Part shown: in pieces, positions 1-10,766 of the stretch
Layout of the letters: every line of letters starts with the position of its first letter
Numbering within the stretch: the stretch's first letter is position 1
DNA from: Siphonodentalium dalli
Lineage: Eukaryota > Mollusca > Scaphopoda > Gadilida > Siphonodentaliidae
Assembly: GCA_032622095.1 (NCBI GenBank)
Contig: CP136069.1
Location: 374,001-438,000, forward strand
DNA length: 64,000 nucleotides
Direction of reading: 5' to 3'
Made by a program: the position numbers and the translations under genes
The notes under the pieces: model-generated
The model's input: the letters and a program-made list of their open reading frames with translations, nothing else
Databases searched by the model: none
What the model was told of the DNA's origin: nothing

Positions 1-233
1 TTTGAGTATTGTGATCAGCTACTTACATTGATTATTTGTTATAAATTTTGTCTGATTCAGAGACGAATAACATTTTGTTTATTGGAAAGAATACGGGCCC
101 ACATTCAAAGTTTGAGGGCCCAAATCTCCGCCATTTTTTAACGGATTTACAATCTGTTTTCAGTTTTATGATCAACATGTATGGTATATGTTATATATCA
201 AGTTTCATATGATTCGGAGACGAAATAAATTTT

Positions 234-715
234 GGTACCCCGGACCACCCCTCCCCTGACCCACAACACTGAACCGACACTGGCAAAATTTGGCTCATCG
301 CGTGCTCTCTTCAGACCGCACGCATTGGCGTATCAGTTGACATCCAAAGTTTGACATCTTCGGAGGAGATGTGATCACAAGCATATGGGGCCAAATTTGC
401 ATTGTTTGAAGGCCCACAACTCTGACATTTTTCAATGGATTTTCGAAATTCTTTCAGTTTCTAGATCGGTTGGCGGTATGGATGTTATATTCCAAGTTTC
501 ATCCGATTCGGAGAAGAATACAAAATTGGTACCCCGGACCACCCCTCCCCTGACCCACAACACTGAACCGACACTGGCAAAATTTGGCCCATCGCGTGCT
601 CTCTTCAGACCGCACGCACTGGGATATCAGACGACATCCAAAGTTCGACATCTTCGGAGGAGATAGGGTCACAAGCACATGGGACCGACACTTGCAAACT
701 TTGAGGGCCCGTAAC
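234..715. repeat. Pair of 294-bp internal sub-repeats in an A monomer
   Basis: GGTACC followed by a C-rich stretch (GGACCACCCCTCCCC) occurs at 234 and again at 528, exactly 294 bp apart. The following sequence (ACTGAACCGACACTGGC, the CATCTTCGGAGGAGATGTG motif, a GGGCC-type box) repeats with moderate divergence. The second copy stays recognisable to about 715. The monomer therefore has an internal tandem structure older than the present array. The same pair is found in every A, B and C monomer, for example at 11645 and 11939 in the first B unit. Confidence 0.85.
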
Positions 716-1277
716 TCTTGCATTTCTTCTCGGATTACAAAAATCCTTTCCGGTATGGGTTTGTTTTCGTTCAGGGAATCTACATACTTAAATAGATGAA
801 TGTCAATAATAAAAAAAAATTGCGAAAATATTGCCCCCACCCCAGTGTAAAAATATATGTCCAACCCTGTCAAATTTTCTTCCTCGGACTAAGCTGACAA
901 CGGTCAACACGACTACAAAAACCAAATACAGTTATCTGGAATGATACGGGAGGACAACAGAGTACAATAAAATAGAGGTTTGCCAACTATGGGCGGTAAC
1001 TCTTCAGGGAAGGGGCGGACCCAAGTTTTTATGCCCGTGGGCAGTAGTGCATATCGAGATGTGCATACGGTCTAATTTTCGATGCTCTGCTTCTTATAAT
1101 TTCCGAGATAATAAAATGACATTTTTTCAAATAAAGGGAGATAACTCCTCGGGGAAAACGCGGACAATATTCGTTATGCGACGATGGCATACAACTCTTT
1201 GATCCCAAGATACGTACCAAGTTTTAGTGTGCTACTCCTGGTACTTTTCGAGTAATAAGGGTTGCAAAAGTGTCCAG

Positions 1278-1278
<1 letters not shown>

Positions 1279-1310
<32 letters not shown>
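1279..1310. repeat. (TAA)n microsatellite at the monomer joint
   Basis: A 32-nt uninterrupted TAA/ATA tract lies between the long monomer body and the first 206-bp hairpin module. Equivalent tracts sit at every such joint in the window, but their lengths differ: long here and at 10733-10764, five to seven repeats in most A, A' and B units, three in C. The tract is the variable spacer of the monomer; the sequences on either side keep fixed lengths. Confidence 0.95.
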
Positions 1311-1312
<2 letters not shown>

Positions 1313-1739
1313 AAAATAATCGAAAAAGGGCCATAACTCTGTCAAAATATATTGGACCAACATCCGGATAGCATTATTTTTAGTAGACCTTAGATGCCTA
1401 CATTCGCTAGAGATTTCGCGGTCCTCCTTCCATTAGTTTCTGAGTATTTCCAATTAAACAGAAAACGGCCGCAGTAGAAAAACAATATACTTCCTTGGTT
1501 ACACCATGGAAGTATAATAATAATAATAATAATGAAAAATAATCGAAAAAGGGCCATAACTCTGTCAAAATATATTGGACCAACATCCGGATAGCATTAT
1601 TTTTAGTAGACCTTAGATGCCTACATTCGCTAGAGATTTCGCGGTCCTCCTCCCATTAGTTTCTGAGTATTTCCAATTAAACAGAAAACGGCCGCAGTAG
1701 AAAAACAATATACTTCCTTGGTTACACCATGGAAGTATA
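1311..1739. repeat. Two tandem 206-bp hairpin modules (A type)
   Basis: Module 1 is 1311-1516 and module 2 is 1534-1739. Both are exactly 206 bp, begin GAAAAATAATCGAAAAAGGG and are separated by a TAA tract. Each ends in an imperfect palindrome (1709-1739 in module 2): left arm TATACTTCCTTGG, 5-nt loop TTACA, right arm CCATGGAAGTATA, so 12 of 13 positions pair. The two copies differ at about one base (TTCCATTAG against TCCCATTAG). The hairpin end followed directly by an AT microsatellite resembles the 3' end of Helitron-like non-autonomous elements (Helentron/HINE, bivalve pearl elements). That link is inference. The module could equally be a satellite sub-unit with no mobile origin. Confidence 0.85.
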
Positions 1740-3273
1740 ATAATAGGGCAAATCATGAGCTCAATAAATCGCAGTTAAGGGACGGAAAATATGAATTAGG
1801 ATGATTATATCTTTCCCTTAACATGTGTGGGTTGATCTCAAGTGTTTGGGAGTGACCCCACCCCTGCCTCGAAATTGGGTGACGGGATTGGGAAATAGTC
1901 AAACCCGGCCCAAAATGCGAATTTTGAGAGCCCGTAACTCCGTTATTTTCCAATGGATTTAAAAATTGTTTTGAGTATTGTGATCAGCTACTTACATTGA
2001 TTATTTGTTATAAATTTTGTCTGATTCAGAGACGAATAACATTTTGTTTATTGGAAAGAATACGGGCCCACATTCAAAGTTTGAGGGCCCAAATCTCCGC
2101 CATTTTTTAACGGATTTACAATCTGTTTTCAGTTTTATGATCAACGTGTATGGTATATGTTATATATCAAGTTTCATATGATTCGGAGACGAAATAAATT
2201 TTGGTACCCCGGACCACCCCTCCCCTGACCCACAACACTGAACCGACACTGGCAAAATTTGGCTCATCGCGTGCTCTCTTCAGACCGCACGCATTGGCGT
2301 ATCAGTTGACATCCAAAGTTTGACATCTTCGGAGGAGATGTGATCACAAGCATATGGGGCCAAATTTGCATTGTTTGAAGGCCCACAACTCTGACATTTT
2401 TCAATGGATTTTCGAAATTCTTTCAGTTTCTAGATCGGTTGGCGGTATGGATGTTATATTCCAAGTTTCATCCGATTCGGAGAAGAATACAAAATTGGTA
2501 CCCCGGACCACCCCTCCCCTGACCCACAACACTGAACCGACACTGGCAAAATTTGGCCCATCGCGTGCTCTCTTCAGACCGCACGCACTGGGATATCAGA
2601 CGACATCCAAAGTTCGACATCTTCGGAGGAGATAGGGTCACAAGCACATGGGACCGACACTTGCAAACTTTGAGGGCCCGTAACTCTTGCATTTCTTCTC
2701 GGATTACAAAAATCCTTTCCGGTATGGGTTTGTTTTCGTTCAGGGAATCTACATACTTAAATAGATGAATGTCAATAATAAAAAAAAATTGCGAAAATAT
2801 TGCCCCCACCCCAGTGTAAAAATATATGTCCAACCCTGTCAAATTTTCTTCCTCGGACTAAGCTGACAACGGTCAACACGACTACAAAAACCAAATACAG
2901 TTATCTGGAATGATACGGGAGGACAACAGAGTACAATACAATAGAGGTTTGCCAACTATGGGCGGTAACTCTTCAGGGAAAGGGCGGACCCAAGTTTTTA
3001 TGCCCGTGGGCAGTAGTGCATATCGAGATGTGCATACGGTCTAATTTTCGATGCTCTGCTTCTTATAATTTCCGAGATAATAAAATGACATTTTTTCAAA
3101 TAAAGGGAGATAACTCCTCGGGGAAAACACGGACAATATTCGTTATGCGACGATGGCATACAACTCTTTGATCCCAAGATACGTACCAAGTTTTAGTGTG
3201 CTACTCCTGGTACTTTTCGAGTAATAAGGGTTGCAAAAGTGTCCAGTATAATAATAATAATAACTAGAGGTCA

Positions 3274-3303
3274 GATTCCATGGAATCAGATATACTTCCA
3301 TGG
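3274..3303. repeat. Left-end palindrome and hairpin-arm copy of I1
   Basis: GATTCCATGGAATC (3274-3287) is a perfect 14-bp palindrome. Four bases later TATACTTCCATGG (3291-3303) matches 13 of 13 bases with the reverse complement of the satellite hairpin's right arm. The same pair occurs at 45812-45825 and 45829-45841 in I2. Confidence 0.85.
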
Positions 3304-3324
3304 TATTCCATCCCATCCCATCCC

Positions 3325-3585
3325 GACCTGACCTTGGTCTTCAAAATGGTCAATCGAAGGTCAAATCGGGTAAAACAGACGGATTTCCACGAAATTTGAT
3401 ACCTAGGGGTACTTTTGTCCGGGGAGTCTTTTGGGCGGGTCAAGTCGTGACCCCGACCTGACATTGACCTTCGAAATGGTCAGTTCAAGGTCAAATCTGG
3501 TAAAACGAACGGATTTCGACGAAATTTGATACCAAGGAAAACTTTTGTTCTGGGAGTGTTTTGGACAGGTCAAATCGTGACAATA
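3325..3585. repeat. Two ~130-bp AGGTCA-rich direct repeats in I1
   Basis: GACCTGACCTTGG at 3325 and GACCTGACATTGACC at 3455 start two copies of a 130-bp repeat. Each copy contains TGGTCA, a 5-nt spacer, then AGGTCA (3347-3363 and 3477-3493), which is a direct repeat with 5-bp spacing. At the end of the first copy is an inverted pair GGGTCA-AGTCG-TGACCC (3437-3453). AGGTCA direct repeats with 5-bp spacing are the classical binding arrangement for retinoic-acid-receptor-type nuclear receptors. TCAAGGTCA (3485-3493) is the extended half-site of ERR/NR5-type receptors. Function here is unproven, and the density may only reflect internal duplication. Confidence 0.7.
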
Positions 3586-4440
3586 GGTTACTTTTATAGT
3601 AGAGCGGACATAGCTATATAGTATATCGGTGAGCATATTCATGCATTTGCCTTGCTTCTTGATAAGTCCGTTTGAATTTGCGTCTTGAAGAGAGGGTTTG
3701 AATTTGAGTAATATATATCACCCGTTACAACTTTATACTCTACCAGGGTTAAACCGTCCAATCTAAATCATTAAAAAGTGTACTAATCTTGCGTTTAGAT
3801 ACTACTTATCACATCCAGTCGTCGAAAAGTTTTTATCTCAATATCAGATTTTCGGAGTAATTTTCCCCTTGTGAACTTCGGTGGAATTTGCCAAATCTGA
3901 ACCCACCCGAAACAAACACTCCCTTGAGCAGGTTGCGTTTATAGTAGAGCGGTCAAATTTTGAAGGCATACCGACAGTATACCGGCTTACATGCTCCTTC
4001 GTGAAACTCGCTCCTACATTAGCCCGTTTGGATTTGGGGCTAAAAACTCGGCTAGTGATAGACTACATAAGTATACATTTTTATGATATATAGCGTTGTC
4101 ACGAGTAAACCGTTCCATCTGAAAATTAGAAAATCGCCCTCTGGATGCGCGTTAATACTAGCCATCAGATGTACGCGTCAAAAAACATTATCTCGATGTT
4201 TGAAGTTTCACCCCTTTGCAATTTTCGTGGAATTTTCCTTAAGTCTCAACCCACACTGACACACATTCTCCGTTGGGCATGTTACATTTATAGGATAGCC
4301 GTCAAACTTCTGGGACGTACATAAACTATGTCAATGTACATTCTACGACATTATCTTGCTCTTTAACCAGCCGGTTTGGATTTGGCAGGAAAAATAGTTG
4401 CAATATTGCCGTACCCCGTAACACGGAAAGCCCTGGGTAA
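3586..4440. repeat. Three diverged ~346-bp tandem units in I1
   Basis: Related starts are visible at 3586 (GGTTACTTTTATAGTAGAGC), 3931 (GGTTGCGTTTATAGTAGAGC) and 4280 (TGTTACATTTATAGGATAGC), 345 and 349 bp apart. Shared landmarks inside each unit are a CCGTTTGAATTTG or CCGTTTGGATTTG box, a GGTTAAACCGTCC or GAGTAAACCGTTCC box, and a CTGAACCCACCC or CTCAACCCACAC box before the next start. The third unit is cut off near 4440. Divergence between units is far greater than in the satellites, so this is an older tandem repeat. Confidence 0.7.
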
Positions 4441-4520
4441 AAACATTTTTAAGCAGTATATTCGAGTCCTAATCTCTAGTCCAATTCGGAATATGCAATA
4501 AAAAAATTAGAGCTCTGTAC

Positions 4521-4524
<4 letters not shown>

Positions 4525-4553
<29 letters not shown>
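4525..4553 (+). repeat. Poly(A) tract, 29 nt
   Basis: An uninterrupted run of 29 A lies at the right end of the I1 block, just before satellite-like sequence resumes. It is the only long A run in the window. It is compatible with the 3' tail of a retroposed transcript on the + strand, but a plain homopolymer expansion is also possible. Confidence 0.9.
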
Positions 4554-4557
<4 letters not shown>

Positions 4558-5323
4558 GGTTTATTCATCCTGGTGTATAGTGTGTCCCTATTTATGGGCG
4601 GTAACTCCTCAGGAAAAGCGCGGACACAAGTTTTGATGCCCGTGGGCAGTAGGGCATATCGAGGTGTGCATACGGTCCAATTTTCGATGCTCTGCTCCTT
4701 ATAATTTCCGAGATAATAAAATCACATTGTTTTATATAAAGGGAGATAACTCCGTGGGATAAATGCAGACAATATTCGTTATAAGCCAAAGGCATAAAAC
4801 TCATTTACCCCAATATACTTACCAATCTTGAGTTTTTTAATCCTAATACTTTCAGATATTAGGGCGTTGAAAAATACTGTAGTATAATAATAATAATAAT
4901 GAAAAATAATCGAAAAAGGCCAATAACTCTGTTAAAAGATATTGGACCAACATGCGGATACCTTTATTTTTAGTAGACCTTGAATGCCTACAATCGCTAG
5001 AGATTTCACGTTCCTACTGTCATTAGTTTCTGAGTATTTCCAAATAAACGGAAAACGGCACGAGTACAAAAACAATATACTTCCTTGGTTACACCATGGA
5101 AGTATAATAATGAAAAATAATCGAATAAGGGCTATAACTCTGTCTTGAAACAATGGGCCGAAATCCGGATATCATTATCTTTAGTAGACCTCGGATGCCT
5201 ATATTCGTTAAAGATTTCGCGGTCCTGCTGCAATTAGTTTCTGAGTATTTTCAAATAAACGGAAAACTACCCCAATAGAAAAACAATATACTTCCTTGGT
5301 TACACCATGGAAGTATAATAATA
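4554..5323. repeat. Truncated A' satellite unit
   Basis: After the poly(A), about 27 nt are unclear. From about 4580 the sequence matches the later part of the A' monomer (compare 6525 onward): ATGGGCGGTAACTCCTCAGG, a GGGAGATAACTCC box, a B-type last block ending ACTGTAGTATAAT, a TAA tract and two 206-bp modules (4901-5106 and 5112-5317). The unit therefore re-enters the array in mid-monomer, lacking its first ~1.2 kb. Module 5112-5317 is a divergent type with TCGAATAAGGGCTATAACTC, shared only with module 6841-7046. Confidence 0.85.
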
Positions 5324-7275
5324 GGGCGAATCATGAACTGAACAATTCGCAGTTTAGGGATGGAAAATATGAAGTAAGATGATTGTGTACTGTCCTTAAC
5401 ATTTGTGTGTTGATCTCAAGTGTTTATAATTGACCCCACTCCTGCCTCGAAATTGGGTGACGGGATTGGGAAATTGTCACACCAGGCCCAAAATGCAATT
5501 TTTGAAGGACCATAACTCCGTGATTTTCCAATGGATTTCAAAATTGTTTTAAGTTTTGTTATATGCTACTTACTGAGATTGCATATTATAAATTTCATCT
5601 GATTCGGAAAAGAAGAACATTTTGGTTATTGGAAAGAATATGGGCCCATATTCAAACTTTGAGTTCCAAAATCTCCGCCAGTTTTTAACGGATTTACGAT
5701 CTGTTTTCAGATTTGTTATTAGCGTGTATGGTAGATGTTATATTCCAATTTTCATATAATTCGGAGACGAAATAAATTTTGGTACCTCGGACCACCCCTC
5801 CCCTGACCCACAACACTGAACCGACACTGGCAAAATTTGGCACACCGCGTGCTCTCTTCAGCCTACACACATTGGCGTATCAGATGACATTCAAAGTTCG
5901 ACATCTTCGGAGGAGATGTGTTATCAAGCACATGGGCCCAAAATTGCAAAATTTGAGGGCCCCTAACTTTGTCAGTTTTCAATGGAATTTCGAAATTCTT
6001 TCAGTTTCTAGATCGGGTGGTGTTGTAGATGTTAAATTCCAAGTTTCATCTTATTCCGATAAGAATTAAAAATTGGTACCACGGACCACCCCTCCCCATA
6101 CCCACAATAATGAACAGACACTGGCAAAATTTGGCCCACCGCGTGCACTCTTTCGTCCGCACACGTTGGCGTATCAGTTGACATCCAAACTTCGACATCT
6201 TCGGAGGAGATGTGGTCACAAGCACATGTCCCAAACTGCAAAATTTTTAGGGCCTGTAACTCTTGCAATTCTTATCGGATTTCAAAAATCCTTCTTGGGG
6301 TGGGTTTGTTTTCGTTCAGGGAATGCATATACTTAAATAGATGAATATCGATCAAAAAAACATTTTTGAGAAAATTTTGCCCCCACATCAGTGTAAAAAT
6401 ATATGTCCGACCCTGTTAAAATTTCTTTTTCGGACTAAACTGAGAACGGTCATCATGGCTATGAAAACCAAATGCAGTTATCTGGAATGATACGGGAGAA
6501 CAACAGAGTACAATAAAATAGAGGTTCCCCTGTTTATGGGCGGTAACTCTTCAGGAAAAGCGCGGACACAAGTTTTGATGCCCGTGGGCAGTAGGGCATA
6601 CCGAGGTGTACATACGGTCCAATTTTCGATGCTCTGCTCCTTATAATTTCCGAGATAATAAAAATGACATTTTTTCATATAAAGGGAGATAACTCCACGG
6701 GTTAAATGCGGACAATATCCGTTATGAGCCAAAGGCATAGAACTCATTTACCCCAACATACGTACCAAACTTGAGTTTTCTAGTACTAATACATTCAGAG
6801 ATTTGGGCGTTGAAAAATACTGTAGTATAATAATAATAATGAAAAATAATCGAATAAGGGCTATAACTCTGTCTTGAAACAATGGGCCGAAATCCGGATA
6901 TCATTATCTTTAGTAGACCTCGGATGCCTATATTCGTTAAAGATTTCGCGGTCCTGCTGCAATTAGTTTCTGAGTATTTTCAAATAAACGGAAAACTACC
7001 CCAATAGAAAAACAATATACTTCCTTGGTTACACCATGGAAGTATAATAATAATAATAATAATGAAAAATAATCGAAAAAGGGCCATAACTCTGTCAAAA
7101 TATATTGGACCAACATCCGGATAGCATTATTTTTAGTAGACCTTAGATGCCTACATTCGCTAGAGATTTCGCGGTCCTCCTCCCATTAGTTTCTGAGTAT
7201 TTCCAATTAAACAGAAAACGGCCGCAGTAGAAAAACAATATACTTCCTTGGTTACACCATGGAAGTATAATAATA
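5324..7275. repeat. Divergent A' satellite monomer (1,952 bp)
   Basis: The start GGGCGAATCATGAACTG aligns with the A start GGGCAAATCATGAGCTC. The monomer has the usual order of sub-repeats but many substitutions against the A copies. Unlike them, its last block is of B type (TTATGAGCCAAAGGCATAG, ending ACTGTAGTATAAT). Two hairpin modules follow, 6841-7046 (divergent type) and 7064-7269 (A type). It is the most diverged complete monomer in the window and probably an older, less homogenised copy at the array edge. Confidence 0.88.
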
Positions 7276-9230
7276 GGGCAAATCATGAGCTCAATAAATC
7301 GCAGTTAAGGGACGGAAAATATGAATTAGGATGATTATATCTTTCCCTTAACATGTGTGGGTTGATCTCAAGTGTTTGGGAGTGACCCCACCCCTGCCTC
7401 GAAATTGTGTGACGGGATTGGGAAATAGTCAAACCCGGCCCAAAATGCGAATTTTGAGAGCCCGTAACTCCGTTATTTTCCAATGGATTTAAAAATTGTT
7501 TTGAGTATTGTGATCAGCTACTTACATTGATTATTTGTTATAATTTTTGTCTGATTCAGAGACGAATAACATTTTGTTTATTGGAAAGAATACGGGCCCA
7601 CATTCAAAGTTTGAGGGCCCAAATCTCCGCCATTTTTTAACGGATTTACAATCTGTTTTCAGTTTTATGATCAACGTGTATGGTATATGTTATATATCAA
7701 GTTTCATATGATTCGGAGACGAAATAAATTTTGGTACCCCGGACCACCACTCCCCTGACCCACAACACTGAACCGACACTGGCAAAATTTGGCTCATCGC
7801 GTGCTCTCTTCAGACCGCACGCATTGGCGTATCAGTTGACATCCAAAGTTTGACATCTTCGGAGGAGATGTGATCACAAGCATATGGGGCCAAATTTGCA
7901 TTGTTTGAAGGCCCACAACTCTGACATTTTTCAATGGATTTTCGAAATTCTTTCAGTTTCTAGATCGGTTGGCGGTATGGATGTTATATTCCAAGTTTCA
8001 TCCGATTCGGAGAAGAATACAAAATTGGTACCCCGGACCACCCCTCCCCTGACCCACAACACTGAACCGACACTGGCAAAATTTGGCCCATCGCGTGCTC
8101 TCTTCAGACCGCACGCACTGGGATATCAGACGACATCCAAAGTTCGACATCTTCGGAGGAGATAGGGTCACAAGCACATGGGACCAAATTGCAAACTTTG
8201 AGGGCCCGTAACTCTTGCATTTCTTCTCGGATTACAAAAATCCTTTCCGGTATGGGTTTGTTTTCGTTCAGGGAATCTACATACTTAAATAGATGAATGT
8301 CAATAATAAAAAAAAATTGCGAAAATATTGCCCCCACCCCAGTGTAAAAATATATGTCCAACCCTGTCAAATTTTCTTCCTCGGACTAAGCTGACAACGG
8401 TCAACACGACTACAAAAACCAAATACAGTTATCTGGAATGATACGGGAGGACAACAGAGTACAATAAAATAGAGGTTTGCCAACTATGGGCGGTAACTCT
8501 TCAGGGAAAGGGCGGACCCAAGTTTTTATGCCCGTGGGCAGTAGTGCATATCGAGATGTGCATACGGTCTAATTTTCGATGCTCTGCTTCTTATAATTTC
8601 CGAGATAATAAAATGACATTTTTTCAAATAAAGGGAGATAACTCCTCGGGGAAAACGCGGACAATATTCGTTATGCGACGATGGCATACAACTCTTTGAT
8701 CCCAAGATACGTACCAAGTTTTAGTGTGCTACTCCTGGTACTTTTCGAGTAATAAGGGTTGCAAAAGTGTCCAGTATAATAATAATAATAATAATGAAAA
8801 ATAATCGAAAAAGGGCCATAACTCTGTCAAAATATATTGGACCAACATCCGGATAGCATTATTTTTAGTAGACCTTAGATGCCTACATTCGCTAGAGATT
8901 TCGCGGTCCTCCTCCCATTAGTTTCTGAGTATTTCCAATTAAACAGAAAACGGCCGCAGTAGAAAAACAATATACTTCCTTGGTTACACCATGGAAGTAT
9001 AATAATAATAATAATAATGAAAAATAATCGAAAAAGGGCCATAACTCTGTCAAAATATATTGGACCAACATCCGGATAGCATTATTTTTAGTAGACCTTA
9101 GATGCCTACATTCGCTAGAGATTTCGCGGTCCTCCTCCCATTAGTTTCTGAGTATTTCCAATTAAACAGAAAACGGCCGCAGTAGAAAAACAATATACTT
9201 CCTTGGTTACACCATGGAAGTATAATAATA
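7276..9230. repeat. Satellite A monomer (1,955 bp)
   Basis: A complete A unit with the A-type last block and two A-type hairpin modules (8796-9001 and 9019-9224). It differs from the other A copies by a few substitutions. At about 8183 it reads GGGACCAAATTGCAAAC, where the other A copies read GGGACCGACACTTGCAAAC; the former is closer to the B and C versions and so looks ancestral. Confidence 0.93.
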
Positions 9231-10731
9231 GGGCAAATCATGAGCTCAATAAATCGCAGTTAAGGGACGGAAAATATGAATTAGGATGATTATATCTTTC
9301 CCTTAACATTTGTGGGTTGATCTCAAGTGTTTGGGAGTGACCCCACCCCTGCCTCGAAATTGGGTGACGGGATTGGGAAATAGTCAAACCCGGCCCAAAA
9401 TGCGAATTTTGAGAGCCCGTAACTCCGTTATTTTCCAATGGATTTAAAAATTGTTCTGAGTATTGTGATCAGCTACTTACATTGATTATTTGTTATAAAT
9501 TTTGTCTGATTCAGAGACGAATAACATTTTGTTTATTGGAAAGAATACGGGCCCACATTCAAAGTTTGAGGGCCCAAATCTCCGCCATTTTTTAACGGAT
9601 TTACAATCTGTTTTCAGTTTTATGATCAACGTGTATGGTATATGTTATATATCAAGTTTCATATGATTCGGAGACGAAATAAATTTTGGTACCTCGGACC
9701 ACCCCTCCCCTGACCCACAACACTGAACCGACACTGGCAAAATTTGGCTCATCGCGTGCTCTCTTCAGACCGCACGTATTGGCGTATCAGTTGACATCCA
9801 AAGTTTGACATCTTCGGAGGAGATGTGATCACAAGCATATGGGGCCAAATTTGCATTGTTTGAAGGCCCACAACTCTGACATTTTTCAATGGATTTTCGA
9901 AATTCTTTCAGTTTCTAGATCGGTTGGCGGTATGGATGTTATATTCCAAGTTTCATCCGATTCGGAGAAGAATACAAAATTGGTACCCCGGACCACCCCT
10001 CCCCTGACCCACAACACTGAACCGACACTGGCAAAATTTGGCCCATCGCGTGCTCTCTTCAGACCGCACGCACTGGGATATCAGACGACATCCAAAGTTC
10101 GACATCTTCGGAGGAGATAGGGTCACAAGCACATGGGACCGACACTTGCAAACTTTGAGGGCCCGTAACTCTTGCATTTCTTCTCGGATTACAAAAATCC
10201 TTTCCGGTATGGGTTTGTTTTCGTTCAGGGAATCTACATACTTAAATAGATGAATGTCAATAATAAAAAAAAATTGCGAAAATATTGCCCCCACCCCAGT
10301 GTAAAAATATATGTCCAACCCTGTCAAATTTTCTTCCTCGGACTAAGCTGACAACGGTCAACACGACTACAAAAACCAAATACAGTTATCTGGAATGATA
10401 CGGGAGGACAACAGAGTACAATAAAATAGAGGTTTGCCAACTATGGGCGGTAACTCTTCAGGGAAAGGGCGGACCCAAGTTTTTATGCCCGTGGGCAGTA
10501 GTGCATATCGAGATGTGCATACGGTCTAATTTTCGATGCTCTGCTTCTTATAATTTCCGAGATAATAAAATGACATTTTTTCAAATAAAGGGAGATAACT
10601 CCTCGGGGAAAACGCGGACAATATTCGTTATGCGACGATGGCATACAACTCTTTGATCCCAAGATACGTACCAAGTTTTAGTGTGCTACTCCTGGTACTT
10701 TTCGAGTAATAAGGGTTGCAAAAGTGTCCAG

Positions 10732-10766
<35 letters not shown>

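Larger units (their letters stand above)
1..3263. repeat. Satellite family A, first segment (period 1,969 bp)
   Basis: Position 2 onward repeats from position 1971 onward with only a handful of substitutions, giving a 1,969-bp period. The first unit occupies 1-1745 and lacks about its first 224 bases, which lie outside the window. The second unit starts at 1746 and stops at 3263 in a TAA tract, without the hairpin modules that end the first unit. Each unit reads: a body of TAACTC-marked sub-repeats, two 294-bp sub-repeats that begin at GGTACC (234 and 528 in unit 1), an A-type last block ending TGTCCAGTATAAT, a TAA tract, and hairpin modules. Short reading frames recur once per unit on both strands, so they are treated as non-coding. 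Confidence 0.93.
3264..4553. mobile_element. I block, copy 1: non-satellite insert ending in A29
   Basis: The satellite stops at a TAA tract and an unrelated sequence begins with CTAGAGGTCAG. In order it holds: a 14-bp perfect palindrome GATTCCATGGAATC (3274-3287); TATACTTCCATGG (3291-3303), identical to the reverse complement of the right arm of the satellite hairpin; a CCCAT micro-repeat (3308-3324); two ~130-bp AGGTCA-rich repeats; three diverged ~346-bp repeats; and a 29-nt poly(A) run. A homologous block, lacking the poly(A), lies at 45802-46902 after the same kind of TAA joint. The shared left boundary and the hairpin arm suggest a mobile or recombining unit. The poly(A) suggests past retroposition. 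Neither is proven, and no transposase or reverse transcriptase is present. Confidence 0.55.

Noticed and set aside
499-873. Minus-strand frame of 124 codons, recurring at 2468 and 9953
   Set aside because: It overlaps open frames on the other strand, recurs only because the monomer repeats, breaks in the copy at 7276 and shows no protein motif.
3264-4553. LTR retrotransposon or DNA transposon with coding capacity
   Set aside because: No long terminal repeats, no reverse transcriptase, integrase or transposase motifs, and no long frame.
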